DNA of 64,000 bases, taken from Planctomycetota bacterium (GTDB taxonomy: Bacteria > Planctomycetota > B15-G4 > SIAN01). The notes beneath the pieces were generated by a model. It ran no database searches. It had not been told where the DNA came from and worked only from the letters and a program-made list of their open reading frames with translations. Shown here piece after piece: positions 56,482 to 64,000 of the stretch. The stretch lies in the NCBI GenBank assembly GCA_009691715.1, contig SIAN01000014.1, forward strand, positions 28,367 to 92,366, in the 5' to 3' direction. Both the position numbers and the translations under genes were made by a program. Position 1 is the first letter of the stretch, and every line of letters starts with the position of its first letter.

Positions 56482-56945
56482 TCGAGCAGCGCGCGCGACT
56501 CGCGCGGAGCGGCGACTGCAGTCGCGAGCGCGTTGCGCTCGACCCGCCACTCCTGTCCCGTCTTCGTGATCTCGACCCGAGCACCGTCGCGCGCGAAGGC
56601 GACGCCCTGCGCTGCCAGCGCCTCGTCGAAGCACGGCGCGCCCTCTTTTCCGGGCAGCCCGAGGAGCCGGCGGCGCGACTGCCAGCGGTACTCGTAGCGC
56701 GTCCACTGCGCCGCCCAGAAGCCGACCGGGACGAGCGGCGCAAACTGCCGCGCCAGCAGTTCGACCACTCCGCCCGGGCCAGATCAGCCGATCGGACGGC
56801 GGGCGGCTCCGCGCGAAGGCATCGGCGGGAGGCACCTGATCGAGCCGCACGTCCGATCGAACAGCGCGCCGGCGCCTCCTGCGCGGGCGCCCACGCCGCG
56901 ACGGCGGACAGGAGCAGCGTCGCTGATGAGCTGCGCCATGGTCAC
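56349..56945 (-). pseudogene. Exported/membrane protein gene with at least three frameshifts
   Basis: Coupled by GTGA to the CPBP gene upstream. The first codons (MTMAQLIS) must join frame 2 (TLLLSAVAAWAPAQEAPA, a signal peptide), then frame 3 (RLDQVPPADAFARSRPPSDR), then the frame of the remaining ORF (VVELLARQFAPLVPVGFWAA) which ends in a C-terminal span (FLAVAVLVVGGLMSALCLA). The last and longest piece is 139 residues. Function is not recognised. Three shifts within about 200 bases mean a dead gene or a poorly assembled spot. Confidence 0.6.
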
Positions 56946-57688
56946 TCCTCCGCCTGAAGAAAGCCGGTGATCAAGAGATCGCCGAGCGCGTGCGCGGCCG
57001 CCACCACCCAGAGGTTGCGCGTGATGAGCCAGCCCGCGGCGAGAACGAGCCCGAAGACGAAGACGGATGCCCTGCCGTAGGCGTCGTATTGGACGTGGGA
57101 TGCCGCGAAAACCGCCGTCGATCCGCGGATCGCGACGCTCCAGGATCCGGTCGCCGCGCGCAGCCGCATCAGGAGGTAGGCGCGCATCGACAGCTCTTCG
57201 CAAAAGCCGTTGGCGATCTCCGCCGCGACGTTGAGCGTGTGCCCGAGCGCGGTCGTGTCCATCGGCGGCAGTTGCCACGCCATTGGTTCGGCGTCAGCAG
57301 CGATGTCCGCTGGCTCCCCATTCAGGGACTCGAGCCGGTCGAATCGTGGGCCGGTCCGGAAGAGGTCACGAAAGCACCACATCAACCAGGTCAGTCCGCC
57401 CGCTCCCGTGACGAGGACCGACAGGATCAACGCGATCAACCCGTCCCGCGGTCGCGGTCGCTCGAATCCGAGCTCGCGCCAGCTCATCCCGCCGCGGCAG
57501 GCGATGAATAGGACCGGGATCGAACAGCAGACGCGCCAGGCGATCCGGACAAGGCTCTCAGCACGCGGGCTTCGCTCGCCGAAGTCCCCGGTGTCGCCGA
57601 AGCGGGAAACCCATCCACACAGCAAGTAGAGAAAGACGACGACGCACGCCACCGCGAGCATTTCCCACCACAGCTCGGGTCGTGCCAC
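56942..57688 (-). CDS. CPBP-family intramembrane metalloprotease
   Basis: 248 residues from GTG 57688. Six or so spans. CPBP (Abi) motifs: EIANGFCEELSMRAYLLMRL carries the EE-x-x-x-R motif, ASHVQYDAYGRASVFVFGLV the following His motif and HALGDLLITGFL the last His. Such enzymes cleave within membranes, processing prenylated peptides or bacteriocin-type substrates. The start is uncertain: the frame stays open upstream with Pro-rich sequence. Its stop overlaps the start of the broken downstream gene (GTGA). Confidence 0.85.
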   Translation of the reverse strand: MARPELWWEMLAVACVVVFLYLLCGWVSRFGDTGDFGERSPRAESLVRIAWRVCCSIPVLFIACRGGMSWRELGFERPRPRDGLIALILSVLVTGAGGLTWLMWCFRDLFRTGPRFDRLESLNGEPADIAADAEPMAWQLPPMDTTALGHTLNVAAEIANGFCEELSMRAYLLMRLRAATGSWSVAIRGSTAVFAASHVQYDAYGRASVFVFGLVLAAGWLITRNLWVVAAAHALGDLLITGFLQAEE

Positions 57689-57805
57689 AGTCGCGATCGG
57701 TGGCTCGGCCGGTGGCGGGCCGGGCGCGTCGTCACGCGGCGCCAGCTGGCGAGGATCGGCTGCTCTCCGATCGGCGGGATTCCCGTGGCTCCGCGAACGG
57801 TCGAC

Positions 57806-59476
57806 CTATTGGCCCACGTTCAGCGCGTCCCCGTTCAGTTCGATGACTTGGGCTTGGCGGGCGACGTCGTTTTGCGAACGGACCCAGCGGATGAAGTTGG
57901 AGCGGTTCCCGTCACGCCGCTGTTCGTGACAGCGGGTGCACGACTCCGGCTCCGGCAGCGCGATCCAGTCGAGTTCTTCGCGGCGCTTCTCCGTCGGGTA
58001 CATCGTGACGACAAGAGGCAGCGTCTCGCCGAAGCGCAGATCGAGCGGCAGCCGATCGCTCTCGTAGCCGCCGCAGCGGACTTGCACGGTGAGCTGCGAT
58101 CGCGGCAACGGCTGCAGCGTGAAGGCGTCGGGGCGGGTCTTCGTGAGCGTGAGTTCGGCGGCACCGAGGTCCGGCTCGCCGGCCACGAATTCGAGTGAAT
58201 CGGCTTCCTGCCGATCGCGATCGAGCCGCTCGCCGCTGCCGCCCGATTGGAGCAGCCCGTCCCAGTTTCCGACGACCAGGAGTCCGCTGCTCGCGTCCGA
58301 CCCACCGAAGTTGAAGGACAGCTGGACATCGAACACCGACGTGATGTCGGTCGATACCTGGAGTTGCGCGCCGGCAAGGAGCGCTTCGCTGGCGCCTTTC
58401 GCAGCAGGCGGCGCTTCCGGCAACGGCACCAGCGCCCCGCCGATCGAGGCGCGCACATCGTCCGCTTCGGGAGAACAGCTGGCCTGACCGACGACTTTCT
58501 CCTCGCGCTCGATCTTGAACTCGATCGTCGCCGGCGACTCGGCGTGGAACTTCTCCCAATCGCCGTGGAAGAGCGCGCCGTGGGCGTGGCGCAGCTCGAC
58601 TCGCGCAAGCGTCGGAGCGCTGACTTCGAGCGCGGTCCAGACGTAGCCGCCGCGCGCGATGTCGACACGTCGCATTTCGACGATCTTCTGGGCCGGGTCA
58701 ATCGCGCGCAGCCAGTAGGTGCCCTGCGCAAGATTCTGGAATCGGAAACGGCGGGTGCCGGAGAGGGTGAACCAGCTCGGTTCATCGCCATCGCCGCAGC
58801 CGTGGACCGGTTCGCCCGCCTTCGACTCGGTTTCCGGCGGCGCAAGGCATTCCGCGCAGCGCGCGCGGCCGATCCCGCGCAGCGCGACGCGCACCGGTTG
58901 GTCGACGCCGAGATGGCGTGCGATCACTTCGCCCTCGATCACGCCGTTGCCGCGGATCAGCGCGACCATGCCGAGATCGACCGGCGTCGTCGCAACGACC
59001 ACGAACGCGCCGAGGTCGTACGGCTCGAACCCGCGCGCGTGGATGCACGCCGTCCAGCGCCCCTCGGTCAGCGGCACTTCGACCGCACCGCCACCTTCGT
59101 GCTTCGCAAAGCGCTGTTCCGAAAGGAACTGGATCGTGACGCCGTCCTCGAGCGTCACGCCGCGCTCGCCGTCGACGACCTGCACCTTCACGACTCCGGC
59201 CGGCGGGAGGGGTGCCGCGGCGGCTTCGGCGTTCAACGCATCGCCCGCCGCGCCACCGGCTTCGTCACGGCGTGCTGTCGGCGCCAGCGCGGCGAGCGCC
59301 GGATCGACCGACGCTGGATCGGGAAGCGTCGCGCGATCGATCGTCGACACCCGCGGGTTCGTCGGGTCACGGACCAGCACCGGGAGCCAGTGCGAACGCG
59401 TGCCGATCGCGGTCGCGATCAGCGTCGCCACAACTGCACCGCCGAGGATCCATGTCTTCAGCGCCATGATCGTCAC
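57806..59476 (-). CDS. Anchored carboxypeptidase-regulatory-like protein with a CxxCH motif
   Basis: 556 residues from ATG 59476 (59467 also possible). One N-terminal span (TWILGGAVVATLIATAIG), a low-complexity Pro/Ala linker, then several beta-sandwich segments typical of carboxypeptidase regulatory-like repeats (VKVQVVDGERGVTLEDGVTI, GVIEGEVIARHLG, LTVQVRCGGYESDRLPLDLR). Near the C-terminus lies SCTRCHEQRRDG, a single CxxCH, the site for covalent c-type heme. Two more Cys pairs (CAECL and a Cys at HGCGDG) lie in the middle. The protein is predicted outside the cytoplasm, where heme attachment occurs. Heme binding is a prediction; no cytochrome-maturation genes are nearby. Confidence 0.8.
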   Translation of the reverse strand: MTIMALKTWILGGAVVATLIATAIGTRSHWLPVLVRDPTNPRVSTIDRATLPDPASVDPALAALAPTARRDEAGGAAGDALNAEAAAAPLPPAGVVKVQVVDGERGVTLEDGVTIQFLSEQRFAKHEGGGAVEVPLTEGRWTACIHARGFEPYDLGAFVVVATTPVDLGMVALIRGNGVIEGEVIARHLGVDQPVRVALRGIGRARCAECLAPPETESKAGEPVHGCGDGDEPSWFTLSGTRRFRFQNLAQGTYWLRAIDPAQKIVEMRRVDIARGGYVWTALEVSAPTLARVELRHAHGALFHGDWEKFHAESPATIEFKIEREEKVVGQASCSPEADDVRASIGGALVPLPEAPPAAKGASEALLAGAQLQVSTDITSVFDVQLSFNFGGSDASSGLLVVGNWDGLLQSGGSGERLDRDRQEADSLEFVAGEPDLGAAELTLTKTRPDAFTLQPLPRSQLTVQVRCGGYESDRLPLDLRFGETLPLVVTMYPTEKRREELDWIALPEPESCTRCHEQRRDGNRSNFIRWVRSQNDVARQAQVIELNGDALNVGQ

Positions 59477-59653
59477 TCCTGCCGCCGCGCATGGGTCTGC
59501 AACGATTCGTCAAGCGTGTCGGGGATGCTATCTGTTCGGCTCGAAGCGTGCGGAGTGACCTTGACGTGACACGCCGGCGGGCGGCGGCGGCGAGACTGCG
59601 CGGCACAATCGCGGCTTGGCGCAGTGCCGTGCAATGGGACGAGGAGGGCGCCG

Positions 59654-60700
59654 ATGGCGTTCTTGGCGTGGACGACTGCCGGGCTGGTCTTGCAGTCCGC
59701 GAGCACCCTCCTCCCGATTCAGGCGGCTGCGGCAACGGATCAACTCCACGCGAGTCCATGCGAGGCCGGGGCCGGTCCCTGAATCGTGTGGGTCGAGCGG
59801 GTGTTGAACGGCGACGGGCCGGCACGGCGCTGGCATCTCCTGGCGCCCGACACGCGGATCACCGCGCAATGCTTCCTCGAGACCGACACCGACGATCGGC
59901 CGATCGGAAGGTCTGGCGCCGACGTGCGGCGCGGGACCGTCACGCCGCTCGGGCAGTTCGAGCCGCTTGCGGCCGCGGATTGCGGCGTGGTCGCCTTCGT
60001 CGCCGATCCGCCGCACGACCACCACCTCGACGGGAAGGACGAGGGCATCGCACCGTTGGTGTTGGTGCCGCTCGACGGCAGCAAGCTGGCGCCGATCTGC
60101 ACGCTTCCGCATGGAGTCGAGCGCGGGTTGATGCACGTGCAGGTCGCGCCGGACGGGCGGCACTTGGCATGGTCGACACCGTGGGATCTCGCCGATCGGA
60201 AAGGCGCGTGGCTCACCGTGGTCGAGCGCGAGACCGGACGAGCCGTCCGCTCGTGGAGCGCAATCGAGATCGCGGTCGGCGCCGATGGACCGGTGACGCC
60301 GATGGGCGGGACGTTTCGCTGGATCGATGTCGCGATCGATTCGGGCGACGTGATCGCGATCCATCCGGTCGGCCCGATGGAGCTCCGCCACGGCGAGCCG
60401 TCGCTCGAACCCGAGCCAGCACCGCTGGCGCCACGCGCGCCGCGCGGCCTGTTCGAGGTCGGCGGCGGCAAGCTCTGGTTCCTCGGTGATCAGGCGCCGG
60501 TCGCCGATTTCAACGCGCCGACCGGCGCGGACAGCGTCTGGTTTCGCCTGTCGCCCGACGGCCGCTTCGCGCTGCTCGAGCGCGAAAGCGGCGCGGACCA
60601 CGAGTCGTTCCTGCTCATCGGTGGCACGCGACAGCGCCTGCGCCTCGCCGGGAGCACGGCCCGCATGTTCGGTTGGTTCGCAGCCCCTTCCGCGCGGTGA
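59654..60700 (+). pseudogene. Exported beta-propeller (WD40/TolB-like) protein with in-frame TGA
   Basis: ATG 59654 with ribosome site GAGGAGG seven bases upstream encodes a signal peptide (LAWTTAGLVLQSASTLLP) and about 42 codons, then TGA at 59780-59782 (after EAGAGP). The same frame continues from VWVERVLNGDGPARRWHLLA through 304 residues of propeller-like sequence: VAPDGRHLAWSTPWDL, LSPDGRFALLERESG, the paired DG motifs of TolB-type blades. A Trp codon (TGG) mutated to TGA would explain it. The downstream ORF has an internal GTG start at 59786, but it would lack export. Function is unknown. The tatA gene follows after 107 bases. Confidence 0.75.
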
Positions 60701-60807
60701 TGGTGGTTTGATCTCGAACCAAGGCGTCGCCCGAGCACGATCCCCTTCGACCGGTAGAGTGCCGACCGATTTAGGCGGGCGGAACGTGCGCGGCGAGGAC
60801 CAAGGTC

Positions 60808-61149
60808 ATGGCGCTCGGATTGATCGGAACGCTCGGCAGCGGCGAGTTGCTCATCATCCTGTTCCTCGCGCTGATGATGTTCGGCGGGCGGCTGCCCGAG
60901 GTCGCGCGCTCGCTCGGCAAGTCGGTGAATCAGTTCAAGCGCGGCTTGAAGGACTTCGACACCGGCGTCAGCGGCGACGACCCGCCGAGCTACCGGCCGC
61001 CGACGCGGCGGCCCGAGTCGCTGACCGCGCCGATCGCCGCGGCTTCGACCGAAGCGGCGCGCGCCGCGCCTGAAACGCCGGCCGCGCTCGACGCCACAAC
61101 GTCGAGCGGTGCAGCGGAGCTCGGCACGTCGGCGCCGAAGGACGGATGA
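60808..61149 (+). CDS. tatA: Sec-independent (Tat) translocase TatA/TatE-type subunit
   Basis: 113 residues. Short N-terminal transmembrane helix (GELLIILFLALMMFGGRLP) with the F-G hinge, then the amphipathic helix EVARSLGKSVNQFKRGLKDF, both diagnostic of the TatA/B family. The Ala/Thr-rich tail of about 65 residues is unstructured. TatA forms the pore for folded, twin-arginine proteins. The stop overlaps the sulfatase-TPR start (ATGA), so the two are translationally coupled. tatC is not in the window. Ribosome site AAGG sits just before ATG. Confidence 0.93.
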   Translation: MALGLIGTLGSGELLIILFLALMMFGGRLPEVARSLGKSVNQFKRGLKDFDTGVSGDDPPSYRPPTRRPESLTAPIAAASTEAARAAPETPAALDATTSSGAAELGTSAPKDG

Positions 61150-63209
61150 CCACGCGGAGCCGAGTCGCGAAGCGGCGGCCCCGGCTCGCCGGGCTGCACG
61201 CGATCCTGCTCGTGCTCGCCACGCGCTGCGGCGACGCCCCTGACTCCTCACTGGCCGACGGCGCCACCAACGTCGCCGGATACGCGGTCACCCGCGACCG
61301 CGCCCCGCCGGACATCGTGCTGCTGGTCAGTTTCGACACGACTCGCGCGGACCGAGTCGGCGCCTACGGCTCCAGCACCGGCGCGACGCCGACGCTCGAC
61401 CGATTCGCGCGTGAAGGCGCCTTGTTCGAGCAGGCGCGCGCGGTCGCGCCGCTCACGATGCCGTCGCACACCTCGATGCTGACCGGTGTGCTGCCGACCG
61501 CGCACGGCGTGCGGACCAATGGCATCTTCACGCTGAATGAACAGGCGCGGACGGTGGCCGAGGCATTCACAGACGCCGGTTGGCGCACGGGCGCGTTCGT
61601 CGGGACGATCATCCTCGACCGTCGCTACGGCCTGGCGCAGGGATTCGAGATCTACGACAGCCCCACGACCGAGGCTGCGGGCGAAGCATTCACGGTGATC
61701 GAGCGGCATGCGGACGCGGTGGTCGACGCGGCGCTGCGCTGGATCGCGGACGTCAAGCCGGGCGAGCGGGCGTTCCTGTTCGTGCACTTCTACGACCCGC
61801 ATTCGCCGTACGAGATGCCGCACGGCATGCAGGGCCGCTTCGCCGAGCCCTACGACGCGGAGATCGCGTTCGCCGACGCGCAGCTCGGGCGACTGCACGC
61901 CGCGCTCGCCGACGCCGGGCGCCGCGTCGCGGTGGTGATGACTTCCGACCATGGCGAGAGTCTCGGCGCGCACCGCGAGGCAACCCACGGGATCTTCGTC
62001 TACGACACGACCGCGCTGGTGCCGCTGATCGTGCATGCGCCGGGCTGCGTGCCGGCAGGGGCGCGGGTCGTCGAGCCGGTGTCGGGTCCGGACATCGCGC
62101 CGACGCTGCTCGAGCTCGCGGGGCTCGATGCGGCCGCGTTGTCGGGTGCAACCGGGCGGTCGCTGTTGCTGTCGATCGAGCAACCCGATCTCACGCGGGC
62201 GTCGTTCTGCGAGTCGCTGCTGCCGTTCCACTCGTACCGCTGGCATCCGCTGCAGGCGCTGGTCTGGAACGGATTCAAGCTGGTGCAGGGCGGCAGCGCG
62301 GAGCTCTACGACCTCGCCGCCGATCCGACCGAACTCCACGATCTGGCGGCGACGCAGCCGGAGCGGGTGGCGCGGATGCAAGAGCGGCTGCGCGCGCTGG
62401 TCGCCGAGGGTGGCGCGCTCGGTTGGCAGGGTGATCTGGCGCTGTCGAGCGAGGATCGCGCGACGCTCGAGCGGCTCGGCTACGCGGTCGGTGGCGCCGA
62501 CGACGATCCGTTCGACGCGTCGCTGCCGGAGGCGAAGGACCGCATCGGCGATCTCGTGCTTGCGATGCGGGCGCGCGAACTGGTGCAGCATGGGCGCGTC
62601 TGGATGGGCGTCGACCCGAGCAGCGAGGCGGCGCTGGCGACGCTGACGGACACGCAGCGGCAGCAGAAAGCGGCGCAGGGGCGGGCGCTACTGCTCGAGG
62701 CGCGCGAACTGGTGGCGCAGGTGCGCGCCGCCAATCCGCGCGACACGGAGATCGACAAGATCGAGGGCTTCTTGCTGCTGACGCTCGCCGACTTCAAGGC
62801 CGCGATCGAGCCGCTCGAACGACTCGTGACGACCGATGCGACCGAGATCGGATCGCGTTTCAACCTCGGGCTCTGCTACCACGAGACCGGCCACGACGAC
62901 TGGGCCGTGCGCGAGATGATGAAGACCGTCGCGATCGAGCCGCGCTTCACCAAAGCCTACGAGTGGCTGGCGCAACACCACGGCCAGAAGGGCGAGATGG
63001 CGCGCGGCGCCTTCTGGCTGGCGCAGCACATCAAGCACGCCGCGACGCCGGAAGAGCGCGCGCGCATCGACCGGATGCTCGGCGCCGTCACGCGCGAGCT
63101 GCGCAAGAAGGGTCTCGCGCTCGACGCCCCGCCCGATCACCCGCTGCCGGAACGGCTGCCCGAAGGCGTGCTCGACAAGATGCGCCGCGAAGGCGCCGGC
63201 GGGCCGTAG
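61146..63209 (+). CDS. Exported sulfatase-fold protein with C-terminal TPRs
   Basis: 687 residues. The N-terminal basic segment and hydrophobic stretch (LHAILLVLATRCGDAPDS) end in a possible lipobox (LATRC). The sulfatase domain spans about residues 55-440: DIVLLVSFDTTRADRVGAYG and FVHFYDPHSPYEMPHG, MTSDHGESLGAHREATHG for metal sites. The nucleophile motif is T-M-P-S-H in PLTMPSHTSMLTG: threonine replaces the formylglycine cysteine. Two or three TPR-like helices close the protein (LLTLADFKAAIEPLERLV, RFNLGLCYHETGHDDWAVRE). Coupled to tatA by ATGA. Such sulfatase-TPR proteins are common in planctomycetes; the enzymatic role is uncertain. Confidence 0.88.
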   Translation: MTTRSRVAKRRPRLAGLHAILLVLATRCGDAPDSSLADGATNVAGYAVTRDRAPPDIVLLVSFDTTRADRVGAYGSSTGATPTLDRFAREGALFEQARAVAPLTMPSHTSMLTGVLPTAHGVRTNGIFTLNEQARTVAEAFTDAGWRTGAFVGTIILDRRYGLAQGFEIYDSPTTEAAGEAFTVIERHADAVVDAALRWIADVKPGERAFLFVHFYDPHSPYEMPHGMQGRFAEPYDAEIAFADAQLGRLHAALADAGRRVAVVMTSDHGESLGAHREATHGIFVYDTTALVPLIVHAPGCVPAGARVVEPVSGPDIAPTLLELAGLDAAALSGATGRSLLLSIEQPDLTRASFCESLLPFHSYRWHPLQALVWNGFKLVQGGSAELYDLAADPTELHDLAATQPERVARMQERLRALVAEGGALGWQGDLALSSEDRATLERLGYAVGGADDDPFDASLPEAKDRIGDLVLAMRARELVQHGRVWMGVDPSSEAALATLTDTQRQQKAAQGRALLLEARELVAQVRAANPRDTEIDKIEGFLLLTLADFKAAIEPLERLVTTDATEIGSRFNLGLCYHETGHDDWAVREMMKTVAIEPRFTKAYEWLAQHHGQKGEMARGAFWLAQHIKHAATPEERARIDRMLGAVTRELRKKGLALDAPPDHPLPERLPEGVLDKMRREGAGGP

Positions 63210-63313
63210 CCGCCGCCGAGCAGGCGATTTCGGGCGATCCGGGGCGCCGACTTCCGCGGAGGTGACGAAACCGACGTTCTGTGTCTGGATCAGATTGTCG
63301 GTTTGGTCACCGG

Positions 63314-63970
63314 TCAGGCGAGGGCGCCGCCAGATTCGCGTGTGTCGGCGGTGGTCGACAGCGTCGTCTTCAGTGCGAGCTCGACGCCGCGGACTTGCTC
63401 GTCGAGCGGGAGGGCGAAGTCGCCTGGGTGGCAGGCCGCTTGTTCGGGGAGCCACGGGACGTGGAGGAAGCCGCCGCGGACGCCAGGTCGGCGGTCGAGC
63501 GCGTGCATCAGCGCGAAGAAAAGGTGGTTGCAGAGGAAGGTGCCGGCGGTCTGCGAGACGGCGGCGGGCAGGGCGGCGGAGCGCAGGGCGGCAACGATCG
63601 CCTTGATCGGCAGCGTCGACCAATAGGCCGTCGGGCCGCCGTCGACGATCGGCTGGTCGATCGGTTGCTGGCCGGCGTTGTCGGGGATGCGCGCGTCGTC
63701 GACGTTGATGGCGACGCGCTCGAGCGAGAGCTCGCTCCGTCCGCCGGCCTGTCCGAGCGCCAGCACGACTCGCGGCGCCGCGTCGGCCAGCGCGGCATGC
63801 AACTCCTCACGCGCGCGCCCGAAGACGCACGACAACACGCGCCCGACGACGCGATGCCTGCCGATCACGCGGCCGTCGAGACGGCGCACGATCTCGGCCG
63901 ACGGGTTGATCGGCTCGCCGCCGAACGGCTCGAACCCGGTGAGCAGGATCGTGGGGTGGAAGGCGTTCAT
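63314..63970 (-). CDS. pcp: Pyroglutamyl-peptidase I (peptidase C15)
   Basis: 218 residues, usual length. Removes N-terminal pyroglutamate. The Glu-Cys-His triad is visible: Glu in [12 protein letters not shown], Cys in [16 protein letters not shown], His in [12 protein letters not shown]. The start [16 protein letters not shown] is the conserved substrate loop. Start ATG 63970. The gene lies at the window edge convergent with the sulfatase; the 104-base gap at 63210-63313 shows nothing recognised. Confidence 0.94.
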   Translation of the reverse strand: MNAFHPTILLTGFEPFGGEPINPSAEIVRRLDGRVIGRHRVVGRVLSCVFGRAREELHAALADAAPRVVLALGQAGGRSELSLERVAINVDDARIPDNAGQQPIDQPIVDGGPTAYWSTLPIKAIVAALRSAALPAAVSQTAGTFLCNHLFFALMHALDRRPGVRGGFLHVPWLPEQAACHPGDFALPLDEQVRGVELALKTTLSTTADTRESGGALA

Positions 63971-64000
63971 GAATCACCCGAACAAGAATCGCAGAGGCCA

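Overview
The window is strongly GC-rich, gene-dense and reads as chromosome of a Gram-negative environmental bacterium, most likely a member of the Planctomycetota. The reasons are lipopolysaccharide genes (KdsD, KdsC, LptC/LptA-like, LptD-like), three sulfatase-fold proteins, an ECF sigma/zinc anti-sigma pair, large secreted proteins of unknown function, a GspG-like module on a big exported protein, and the MoxR/DUF58/DUF4350/DUF4129/SpoIIM/RDD cluster. The lineage is inferred from gene content, not from a marker gene. Many neighbouring genes share 4-base ATGA, GTGA or TTGA overlaps, so operons can be traced precisely.

Layout. 0-4.5 kb: an unknown partial gene, a membrane sulfatase-like protein coupled to FabH, and a small zinc-ribbon gene with hairpins around it. 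4.9-6.7 kb: a VOC protein, ECF sigma factor and anti-sigma/YCII fusion, the last two broken. 6.8-11.8 kb: purF, a LexA-like regulator lacking the self-cleavage dyad, a broken S41 peptidase, and pyrBI. 11.9-14.8 kb: a coupled membrane set (tiny protein, DUF374 acyltransferase, tiny protein, sodium/solute symporter). 14.9-21.9 kb: two large exported proteins each followed by a hairpin terminator, an HNH nuclease, a cyclophilin-like protein and a sugar isomerase-like protein. 21.9-27.2 kb: rsmB and fmt, then a divergent sulfur pair (persulfide dioxygenase-rhodanese and cysteine dioxygenase). 27.2-33.9 kb: the six-gene MoxR cluster. 34-43.9 kb: scpA, a site-2 protease, and the LPS block, interrupted by the remnant of a DUF4143 ATPase. 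44-52.9 kb: an arylsulfatase, an H-NOX/hybrid kinase pair, a broken BNR-repeat protein and a subtilisin-like protease. 53-57 kb: a stretch full of frameshifts, including ada. 57-64 kb: a CPBP protease, a CxxCH-containing exported protein, a broken beta-propeller gene, tatA with a TPR sulfatase, and pyroglutamyl-peptidase.

A striking feature is the number of damaged reading frames: in-frame TGA or TAG codons and frameshifts occur in about nine genes, while the biosynthetic and information-processing genes (purF, pyrB, pyrI, fmt, rsmB, scpA, kdsD, kdsC, lptD, tatA) are intact. That distribution fits real decay of dispensable genes, but sequencing or assembly error cannot be excluded from one sequence. 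No tRNA, rRNA, CRISPR array or intact insertion sequence was seen.
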